NCBI GenBank assembly: GCA_902773045.1
Contig: CACYDE010000259.1
Location: forward strand, 1 to 12,561
Direction of reading: 5' to 3'
DNA: 12,561 bases
DNA from: an uncultured Ruminococcus sp.
Lineage (GTDB): Bacteria > Bacillota > Clostridia > Oscillospirales > Acutalibacteraceae
Below, one piece after another: positions 5,927 through 12,561 of this stretch (position 1 is its first letter; the number at the start of each line of letters is the position of its first letter). Under the pieces are notes generated by a model. It did not search any database. It was not told the DNA's origin and was given only the letters and a program-made list of their open reading frames with translations. A program made the translations under genes and the position numbers.

Positions 5927-8900
5927 TCAAAAAAGCGACATCTGATTAGACTCGGGAAGATCGCCGAATGCATCTGCTTCTTTCAGCATTTCTATCACTG
6001 TTTTTGAAACCTTGGATTTCAATTGAATATCTTCGATCGATAAGAAATCCCCCTGCTTGGCAACCTCCACAAGACTTTCCGCAGCGGCTTCACCCACTCC
6101 GGGCATTGATGAATAAGGCAGCCGCAAAGCGCCGTCTTCGATAAGAAACTTTTTCGCTTCCGATTTATAAATATTTATAGGGAGAACTTTGATCCCACGC
6201 GCAAGCATTTCGTTTACGATCTGTAATGTTGCAAGATCGGTTTTCTCTTTTGCCGTGGCAGAATTTCCCTTGTTGACAATATCACGTATCTTCTCCTCAA
6301 CAGCCTTTTTTCCTTCAAGAGCCGATTTTGCGTCGAAGCTTTCGCCGCGAACGGTAAAATAAGCTGCGTAATAAGCAAGAGGTTCATGAACTTTGTACCA
6401 ACCCAGTCTTAGCGTAGAGATCATATATGCAGCCGCATGAGCTTTTGGGAACATGTATTTTATCTTCATACACGAATCTATATACCACTGCGGAACATTA
6501 TGTTCTTTCATCGCATTGATATGTTCTTCGGTCAAAAGCTTAGTGGCTTTTCCCTTACGGACTATCTCCATAATTTTAAATGCCATTTTGGGCTCAAGTC
6601 CTTTATGAAGAAGATAGGTCATTATGCTGTCACGCGTTCCGATAACTTCGGAAATAGTGCATGTTCCGTTTTTTATCAGGTCGGCAGCATTTCCTATCCA
6701 AACATCGGTTCCGTGAGAAAGTCCCGAGATCTGAAGAAGATCGGAAAATGTTTTTGGCTGCGATTCAACAAGCATCTGACGGACGAAGCTTGTTCCCGAT
6801 TCGGGAAGAGAAAATGTTCCCGTTTGAGAATCAATATCCTCCGGCTTCACTCCCAGAGCTTCGGTTGAAGTGAACAGAGACATGACCTGTTCGTCACTCA
6901 TCGAAACGTCCATAACGCTGATCCCCGTGAATTCTTCAAGATAATGATAAATTGTCGGAACATCGTGACCGAGTTCGTCAAGTTTACAAATTGTATCATG
7001 GATCGAATGGAAATCAAAATGAGTGGTAATATTATCCGATTTCATATCGTTGGCAGGATGCTGGATCGGACAAAAATCGAAAACACTCATACCTCTCGGA
7101 ACAACGACCATTCCGCCGGGGTGTTGTCCCGTCGTTCTTTTTATTCCCGTGCAGCCTGCCGCAAGGCGCTGTTCCTCGGCTTTGTGGAAAACCTTTCCTT
7201 TTTCTTCGGAATATTTTCTGACATATCCGAGAGCGGTTTTATCCGCTACCGTTGCGATCGTTCCCGCTTTAAAAACGTTTTCTTTTCCGAAAAGAACCTC
7301 TGTGTAACGATGGGAATGCGATTGATATTCGCCCGAAAAATTCAGATCAATATCCGGAACTTTATCGCCGTCAAATCCGAGAAATGTTTCAAACGGAATT
7401 TCATGACCGTCACGATGATATGGCGTTCCGCATTTGGGACAATTTTTTGCCGGAAGATCAAATCCCGAACCGTAGCTTCCGTCCGTGATAAATTCACTGT
7501 TCTTACATTCGGGATTCGGACAGATATAATGCGGACACAGCGGATTTACCTCCGAAATTCCGGACATCGTCGCAACAAAAGACGAACCTACGGAACCTCT
7601 CGAACCAACAAGGTATCCGTGAGCTTCCGAGTCGGCAACAAGTTTCTGCGCCGTCATGTAAAGAACCGAGAAACCATGTTTCGTGATAGAACCAAGTTCT
7701 CTGTCAAGTCTGTCCTTTACTATTTTGGGAAGCGGATCTCCGTACATTTTCTTCGCACGCTCCCATGTAATAGTAGTAAGCTGTTCCTCCGCTCCGTCGA
7801 TAAACGGCGGAAAGTTTCCGTCGGGTATCGGTTTTATCTGCTCGATCATATCAGCAATTTTATTGGTATTTTCAACGACAATTTCATAAGCTTTTTTCTC
7901 GCCAAGATACTCAAATTCTTTGAGCATTTCCTTTGTTGTTCTTAAATACAGAGGAGCCTGCTGATCTGCGTCGGTAAACCCTTTTCCGTGCATTATTATT
8001 TTTCTGTACTCGGACTGATAAGGATCCATGAAGTGAACGTCACAGGTCGCTACTACGGGAATATTAAGATCCTCACCCAGACGTATCACCGTTTTGTTAA
8101 ACTCAATTATATCGTCTGCAGACTGAACAGTATTGTTCCTGACCATAAACATATTGTTTCCGATCGGCTGAATCTCAAGATAATCATAGAACGACGCTAT
8201 TTCCTTCAGTTCGTCATACGTTTTTTCGCCCAATACAATAGAATGATAAAGCTCGCCTATTTCACACGCGCTTCCCAAAATCAAACCTTCACGATGACGC
8301 ATGAGAACAGATTTGGGAATTCTCGGACGTCTGTAAAAATAATTAAGGTGGGCATAAGAGATCAGTTTATAAAGGTTTTTCAGCCCGACAAGGTTTTTTA
8401 CAAGAATGATCTGATGATATGTTTTCAGTTTTTTCAACTCTTCTTCGGGAAGCATTGAACAATTTTCACAAATTTTATCTTCTCCTTCATAAGGCTTGCT
8501 GAATTCGGACTGAGTATCATTTATGAAATACGCTTCCGTTCCGTAAATGACCTTTATATTTCCGCCTTTCGACTGAATTGCATTAAGTGTATTCATTGCT
8601 TCGGGAAAGGCCTGAGCAACACCATGATCTGTAATAGCGATCGCCGGCATCCCCCACTGATAAGCACGGCTGATAAGATCTGACGCAGGAGAAACTCCGT
8701 CCATATCCGACATATTGGTATGAAGATGAAGTTCACATCTTTTGACAGGCGCTTTATCTACTATTTTAACCTTTTCGCCTGTGGATATACTGCTCGCATG
8801 CATAACGATCTCGTTGTCATACTTATCATACTGAACGTCACCTTTCACTATGATGGTAGTGCCGGATTTAAGAAGCTCTATAGGTTTGCATTTTTCTATA

Positions 8901-9772
8901 TTTTCAATGATCTTTACTGTCATTGATCCTGTGTAATCGGTTATAAGTATAGAAATAATATATTTTTTCCCGTCTCTCGTTGTTCTCAGATCGATCGAAA
9001 AAACGTCGCCCCAAATCATAGCGCTTCCTGTTTCCGCCGAAAGTGTTTCGATCGGAACGGTATTAACTTTAGTAATGGCGCGTCCGAAAAGAGGTTTGGA
9101 AGATTTTTTTGCAAGCACAGGATTTAATGAATCACCCTCACGAATTTCAATTTCGGGAAGAGATTCTTTGACCTGCTCCTGTCTTGCTTCGGCGGAGCGC
9201 ATCACTTCCTCATGCTTTTCGACTTTCTCATTGATCGTTTCACGGCTTTTCTCTTCTTCGACCTGATTCTGCATTTCAATGTACGCTTCATTGTCAACGC
9301 TCATTGAAGTAACTCCGGAAAATTCTACTTTATACCTCACGCCAAACATATCATAAACGGCATTTGAGATCAAAGAAGCTGCATTTTGTCCCTTTATAAC
9401 CGCTTCTCCTCCATGATAGAGAGTAATAATAAATCTGTCGTCCACAATTTTTGCTTCGGCGTCTTTGAATGTTCCGTTGAGAGTTGCGTTATCTCTTTTT
9501 AAATGAACAACTATTTCCTGAAAATAATCTTCGGAAAATAATTCGGAGCGGAACTGTGAATTGATTTTTACGCTTGAAAGTTCAAGACTGCGGACAAGCT
9601 CCCTCTCCAGGTTTAATATATCCGACTGAGAAACAAGTTCATCAAAGAAAACAGAAACAGTCATTGATTGTGACTGTTTGTTAATGTTTATACTGTTTAC
9701 TTTTCCGATTTTCAGTTTCTCCATCAACGGAGCGGAAACGTATCTGTCAAAAATATTAAAAATTGTGCTCAA
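5927..9772 (-). CDS. polC: DNA polymerase III alpha subunit, PolC type, lacking the exonuclease domain
   Basis: The main replicative polymerase of Firmicutes, 1281 residues against about 1437 in Bacillus subtilis. Order: N-terminal domain (1-155), charged helical linker (about 165-215), OB fold (about 235-335), PHP (346-590), then a polymerase core matching PolC. The core has a four-cysteine zinc site (C751, C756, C778, C781), catalytic aspartates D807 and D809 in VPDIDLNFSG and D932 in KLDELGHD, and RTTGQHPGG. The C-terminus NQMSLF fits a beta-clamp binding motif. In other PolC proteins a DnaQ-type exonuclease interrupts PHP. Here YGTEAYF (near 411-417) leads through about 30 linker residues to YHQIILVKN (452-460), with no exonuclease motif and no frame break. 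Start: AAAGGA is 9 nt before the TTG at 9772; in-frame TTGs at 9778 and 9781 are too close to it. No ATG lies upstream before an in-frame stop. Confidence 0.97.
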   Translation of the reverse strand: MSTIFNIFDRYVSAPLMEKLKIGKVNSININKQSQSMTVSVFFDELVSQSDILNLERELVRSLELSSVKINSQFRSELFSEDYFQEIVVHLKRDNATLNGTFKDAEAKIVDDRFIITLYHGGEAVIKGQNAASLISNAVYDMFGVRYKVEFSGVTSMSVDNEAYIEMQNQVEEEKSRETINEKVEKHEEVMRSAEARQEQVKESLPEIEIREGDSLNPVLAKKSSKPLFGRAITKVNTVPIETLSAETGSAMIWGDVFSIDLRTTRDGKKYIISILITDYTGSMTVKIIENIEKCKPIELLKSGTTIIVKGDVQYDKYDNEIVMHASSISTGEKVKIVDKAPVKRCELHLHTNMSDMDGVSPASDLISRAYQWGMPAIAITDHGVAQAFPEAMNTLNAIQSKGGNIKVIYGTEAYFINDTQSEFSKPYEGEDKICENCSMLPEEELKKLKTYHQIILVKNLVGLKNLYKLISYAHLNYFYRRPRIPKSVLMRHREGLILGSACEIGELYHSIVLGEKTYDELKEIASFYDYLEIQPIGNNMFMVRNNTVQSADDIIEFNKTVIRLGEDLNIPVVATCDVHFMDPYQSEYRKIIMHGKGFTDADQQAPLYLRTTKEMLKEFEYLGEKKAYEIVVENTNKIADMIEQIKPIPDGNFPPFIDGAEEQLTTITWERAKKMYGDPLPKIVKDRLDRELGSITKHGFSVLYMTAQKLVADSEAHGYLVGSRGSVGSSFVATMSGISEVNPLCPHYICPNPECKNSEFITDGSYGSGFDLPAKNCPKCGTPYHRDGHEIPFETFLGFDGDKVPDIDLNFSGEYQSHSHRYTEVLFGKENVFKAGTIATVADKTALGYVRKYSEEKGKVFHKAEEQRLAAGCTGIKRTTGQHPGGMVVVPRGMSVFDFCPIQHPANDMKSDNITTHFDFHSIHDTICKLDELGHDVPTIYHYLEEFTGISVMDVSMSDEQVMSLFTSTEALGVKPEDIDSQTGTFSLPESGTSFVRQMLVESQPKTFSDLLQISGLSHGTDVWIGNAADLIKNGTCTISEVIGTRDSIMTYLLHKGLEPKMAFKIMEIVRKGKATKLLTEEHINAMKEHNVPQWYIDSCMKIKYMFPKAHAAAYMISTLRLGWYKVHEPLAYYAAYFTVRGESFDAKSALEGKKAVEEKIRDIVNKGNSATAKEKTDLATLQIVNEMLARGIKVLPINIYKSEAKKFLIEDGALRLPYSSMPGVGEAAAESLVEVAKQGDFLSIEDIQLKSKVSKTVIEMLKEADAFGDLPESNQMSLF

Positions 9773-9856
9773 AATCAACAATCCTTTACTTTAAGACATT
9801 TCTGAAAACATCTTGCCATATCTGCACCATATTTTAATCAGAACTGTCGTTTATTT

Positions 9857-9897
9857 AAAAAAGCTGTACACAAAACCCGTCGCCGCAATTTGGTACA
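9857..9897 (-). terminator. Terminator-like hairpin between ispG and polC
   Basis: On the minus strand TGTACCAAA (9897-9889) pairs with TTTGTGTACA (9874-9865) with one bulged base, giving about 9 bp around a loop of about 14 nt. GC and then six T's (9862-9857) follow. This would end rseP-ispG transcripts before polC. The stem is AU-rich, so strength is uncertain. Confidence 0.4.
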
Positions 9898-9990
9898 TTG
9901 TATAGTCAATATCTCCTTATACCGATATCAGGAATTTTGAATGAGTTAAAGTTTTGCCCCGTTTTTTCAAAAAGCAGGCAGGTGCAGGAA

Positions 9991-10019
9991 CGGAGTCCGC
10001 CCGCCGGAGGCGAACTCCG
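9991..10019 (-). repeat. GC-rich hairpin just downstream of ispG, possible dispersed palindromic element
   Basis: Arms CGGAGTCCGCC (9991-10001) and GGCGAACTCCG (10009-10019) pair over 11 positions around a 7-nt loop. The one imperfect pair is a G-U wobble in minus-strand RNA but a C-A mismatch on the plus strand. It begins 20 nt after the ispG stop. Its GC content is far above the AT-rich surroundings. A T-run (9971-9967) comes only about 20 nt later, so it is not a clean intrinsic terminator. It may protect the 3' end of the ispG mRNA, or be one copy of a short palindromic repeat family. Only one copy is visible in this window. Confidence 0.45.
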
Positions 10020-10039
10020 CTACCTTATAGTGGTAAAAA

Positions 10040-11083
10040 CTACATCTTATCTATTTCTTCCATCAGAGTATCGAGAAGCATATTCTCGGGAACTTTTTTG
10101 AAAATTTCGCCTTTCTTGAAAATAAGCCCCATGCCATCGCCGCCTGCGATACCGATATCGGCTTCCCTTGCTTCTCCCGGTCCGTTGACTATGCAGCCCA
10201 TTACCGCAACGGTGATGGACTTATCGCAGTTTCTCAGTCTTTCCTGAGCTTCATTTGCTATTGAAATAAGATCGATCCTCGTTCTTCCGCAGGTAGGACA
10301 CGAAATAAATTTCACTCCGCCCGAGTCGATATCTATAGCTTTAAGGATATCTTTTGCGGCATAAACCTCTTTCACCGGTTCATCAGTCAGTGAAACTCTG
10401 ATCGTATCACCTATTCCCTTCATAAGAAGAGAACCGAGTCCTGCGGCGGATTTTATCAATCCCATTCTTTCTGTCCCTGCTTCCGTAACGCCTAAATGAA
10501 GCGGATAATCACATTTAGAAGCCGCAAGTTCATACGCTTGAACCATCGTTGAAACGGTCGAGGATTTCATCGACAAAACGATATTATTAAAATCGAACTT
10601 TTCAAGCAGAGACGCATGATACAGCGCACTTTCGCACAAAGCCTCCGCTGTCGGAGAACCATACTTTGCGAGAATATGCTTTTCAAGAGATCCGGAATTA
10701 ACGCCGATACGGATCGGTATATTTTTTGAATTACACGCTTTTACAACTGCATGCACCCTATCGTCGCTTCCGATATTCCCCGGGTTTATTCTTACTTTGT
10801 CGATGCCTGCCGCAACGGCTTCTATAGCCAGTCTGTAATCAAAATGTATATCCGCAACGAGCGGTACACTGATCTCTTTTTTTATAGCTTCAATGAGACG
10901 CACGGCTTCTTTGTTGGGAATTGCCGCACGAATTATCTGACAACCTGCCTTTTCGAGTTCGACTGCCTGCTTAACACTGTTTTCGATGTCCGTTGAAGGA
11001 ACGTTAAGCATCGACTGAACGGTGACCGGAGCGCCTCCGCCGATCTCAACGTTTCCTGCTTTTACCTTTATTTTACTGCTCAT
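10040..11083 (-). CDS. ispG: 4-hydroxy-3-methylbut-2-enyl diphosphate synthase (IspG/GcpE)
   Basis: IspG converts MEcPP to HMBPP, the penultimate step of the MEP isoprenoid pathway, with a [4Fe-4S] cluster. The 347-residue protein has the short bacterial form: an N-terminal TIM barrel (VTVQSMLNVPSTD at 21-33, ADIHFDYRLA at 78-87, VRINPGNIG at 97-105) and a C-terminal iron-sulphur domain. Cluster ligands are C262 and C265 in SCPTCGRTRID, C297 in VMGCIVNGPGEA, and E304. The ATG at 11083 has AGAGG 7 nt upstream and follows the rseP stop by 10 nt, so the two genes are very likely one operon. A longer frame to 11104 would only add seven residues overlapping rseP. Its product is the substrate of the IspH enzyme encoded at the left edge of the window. 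Confidence 0.97.
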   Translation of the reverse strand: MSSKIKVKAGNVEIGGGAPVTVQSMLNVPSTDIENSVKQAVELEKAGCQIIRAAIPNKEAVRLIEAIKKEISVPLVADIHFDYRLAIEAVAAGIDKVRINPGNIGSDDRVHAVVKACNSKNIPIRIGVNSGSLEKHILAKYGSPTAEALCESALYHASLLEKFDFNNIVLSMKSSTVSTMVQAYELAASKCDYPLHLGVTEAGTERMGLIKSAAGLGSLLMKGIGDTIRVSLTDEPVKEVYAAKDILKAIDIDSGGVKFISCPTCGRTRIDLISIANEAQERLRNCDKSITVAVMGCIVNGPGEAREADIGIAGGDGMGLIFKKGEIFKKVPENMLLDTLMEEIDKM

Positions 11084-11093
11084 AACAAAACCT

Positions 11094-12497
11094 CTATCCG
11101 CCAAAGCCCTGACCCGTTGCGAGTCTTATTATATCATTAAACGTAACAACAATTATAAATCCGAGAAGAATCAAAAAACCCGCAGCATGGATCCAGCCTT
11201 CATACTTCGGAGGAACGGGACGTCTGATTATAACTTCGATAACCATAAACAGGAAGCGTCCTCCGTCCAAAGCCGGAAGCGGAAGAAGATTCACGATTCC
11301 GAGGTTGACCGTAATTATCATCATCATGTAGAGAATGTTGTTAACGGCGTCAAGGAAACTTGTTTGAAGTCCCATCTGAGCTGCTTGAGTCACAACGGAC
11401 GCCGCACCTACCGGACCTGCGATATCATTCATTCCGTAAGTTCCCGTCACGAGTCCGAAAAGACTTTTCCATATCATTCTCACCACTGAAGCGGTACTTT
11501 TGAAAGTCTCCGAGATAAGCGTTCCGAATGTCTTGTCTACGGCATCAACGGAAAAATCGAGCGCAACGGCAGGCTTTCCGTTATCCCCGAGGTAAGTGTA
11601 GAAATCTACGTTGCTGAGCGTTATCGTTTCACCGCCCCGCACAACCTGAACATCGGTTCGAAAACGCTTTCTTTCCTCCATAAATTCTCTTTCTTCGGGT
11701 TTATATTCAACCTTGGAAAGAGCATTCACGGTTTCAAGAGTTTCGGAAGTTATCTTATCCGCTTCTTCCTCGGTCGAAGCTCTGTTAAGCTTTTCGATCC
11801 CGTCATTAAACGCTTCGGAAATAGCTTTCAGCTCGTCTTCCGAATAATCCTCCGCTTTCAATGAAGAATATTGGCGGACAAGAGTGAAACCGCAGTCCTC
11901 TTTGTAAATCGAAAAATCATGACCGTCTACGATCTCCAGAGGAATCATCGCAACCGCGAAAGATATATCTCGTGAACAATTGATCTTATATCCTCCGATA
12001 TCAATAAGTTCGTCACCCTCCTCAAGACCCGATTTCGAAGTGAATGCCGCCTGAGCGAAGCTTGAAATTGTCGTAGATGAGAAATAAGGCGACTGGGCAA
12101 GGAGGATACCCATCATTATCAGTCCAAGGACAATATTATTGAAAGCGCCTGCAAGCACTATCAACATACGCTGCCATACGGGTTTGTTTCCGAAAGCGCG
12201 CTCGTTGTCGCTTTCCTGATCCTCTCCTTCCATCGCACAAAATCCTCCGATAGGAAAGAGTCTTAAACTGTAAAGCGTTTCGCCTTTTTGAAATTTGATA
12301 ATTTTGGGTCCCATTCCGAGAGCAAATTCATTCACCTGAACCCCACACTTCTTTGCGGTGATAAAATGTCCGAATTCGTGGATAAAAATTATCAACTCAA
12401 AAATCAATATTCCGATAACTATAAGAGCAATCGTCGTAAGTATAAAATCAGATCCTTTCAACAATATAAATTGCAAATCTTTAAGGCAATACCGCAC
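11094..12497 (-). CDS. rseP: RIP metalloprotease, RseP/YluC-type site-2 protease
   Basis: An intramembrane zinc protease of the M50B family that cleaves membrane substrates such as anti-sigma factors or remnant signal peptides. Counting from the GTG at 12497, the first membrane segment (about 19-39) carries the zinc motif HEFGH (40-44). The third zinc ligand is in NLLPLPALDGGR (403-414, D411). More membrane segments lie near 112-134, 386-405 and 439-455. A PDZ-like region begins near SGLEEGDELIDIGG (156-169) and is interrupted by a long charged helical stretch (about 198-282), making the 467-residue protein longer than many relatives. The start is unclear. The GTG has no ribosome site. AAAGGA is 9 nt before an ATA (12443) immediately ahead of the first membrane segment, and TTGs at 12476, 12464 and 12461 are also in frame. 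In many Clostridia this gene sits between dxr and ispG; no dxr end is recognisable in the remaining 64 nt. Confidence 0.93.
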   Translation of the reverse strand: MRYCLKDLQFILLKGSDFILTTIALIVIGILIFELIIFIHEFGHFITAKKCGVQVNEFALGMGPKIIKFQKGETLYSLRLFPIGGFCAMEGEDQESDNERAFGNKPVWQRMLIVLAGAFNNIVLGLIMMGILLAQSPYFSSTTISSFAQAAFTSKSGLEEGDELIDIGGYKINCSRDISFAVAMIPLEIVDGHDFSIYKEDCGFTLVRQYSSLKAEDYSEDELKAISEAFNDGIEKLNRASTEEEADKITSETLETVNALSKVEYKPEEREFMEERKRFRTDVQVVRGGETITLSNVDFYTYLGDNGKPAVALDFSVDAVDKTFGTLISETFKSTASVVRMIWKSLFGLVTGTYGMNDIAGPVGAASVVTQAAQMGLQTSFLDAVNNILYMMMIITVNLGIVNLLPLPALDGGRFLFMVIEVIIRRPVPPKYEGWIHAAGFLILLGFIIVVTFNDIIRLATGQGFGG

Positions 12498-12561
12498 AGA
12501 GATTGTGCCGAAGATGCGCAGTAGATTTTTTCGTCAGAGTGTACAGAAATCTTGCAGGCAT

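Noticed and set aside
5722..5949. Plus-strand 75-codon frame in the spacer between polC and the AI-2E gene
   Set aside because: It starts at a TTG with no ribosome site, is Lys- and Phe-rich as in AT-rich noncoding DNA, and runs into the polC 3' end.
6944..7945. Plus-strand open frame of 333 codons inside polC
   Set aside because: Antisense to conserved PolC polymerase motifs; the composition is Arg- and Phe-rich as expected of a shadow frame.
12498..12561. C-terminus of a dxr gene at the right edge
   Set aside because: dxr is often upstream of rseP, but none of the three minus-strand frames here ends in a recognisable Dxr C-terminus.

Overview
This window is a stretch of chromosomal housekeeping DNA in which every convincing gene lies on the minus strand, so it is best read from right to left. 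A PolC-type replicative polymerase, the rseP-ispG-polC order and the cmk-plsC-ispH order all point to a low-to-moderate GC Firmicute of class Clostridia. The Ruminococcaceae/Oscillospiraceae side of the class is my best guess, but it is an inference. TTG and GTG starts are used more than once. I see no tRNA, rRNA, CRISPR array, insertion sequence or phage gene.

Layout in the direction of transcription: (1) an rseP-type membrane site-2 protease (12497 to 11094), followed 10 nt later by ispG (11083 to 10040); (2) a 267-nt spacer holding a GC-rich hairpin just after ispG, then a terminator-like hairpin with a T-tract; (3) polC (9772 to 5927); (4) a 271-nt spacer with a good promoter candidate and a leader that can fold as an intrinsic terminator or as a competing helix; (5) a tightly packed cluster: an AI-2E-family membrane protein, an RpiR/MurR-type regulator, an HI0933/BaiN-like flavoprotein, cmk, plsC and ispH, which runs off the left edge after 281 codons. 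Within group 5 the last five genes overlap or are separated by only 4 nt, so they are almost certainly co-transcribed and translationally coupled.

The genes cover isoprenoid supply (ispG and ispH, the last two steps of the MEP pathway), phospholipid synthesis (plsC), CMP/dCMP recycling (cmk), membrane proteolysis (rseP) and chromosome replication (polC).

The most notable observation is that this PolC lacks the DnaQ-like 3'-5' proofreading exonuclease that normally interrupts the PHP domain. The two PHP halves are joined by a linker of about 30 residues in one uninterrupted reading frame, the polymerase core is intact, and all nine expected PHP metal ligands are present. Proofreading must therefore come from the PHP domain, from a separate exonuclease, or be reduced. 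Other points of interest are the attenuator-like leader before the AI-2E gene, two hairpins whose wobble pairs fit only the minus-strand RNA, and a long helical insertion in the RseP PDZ region.
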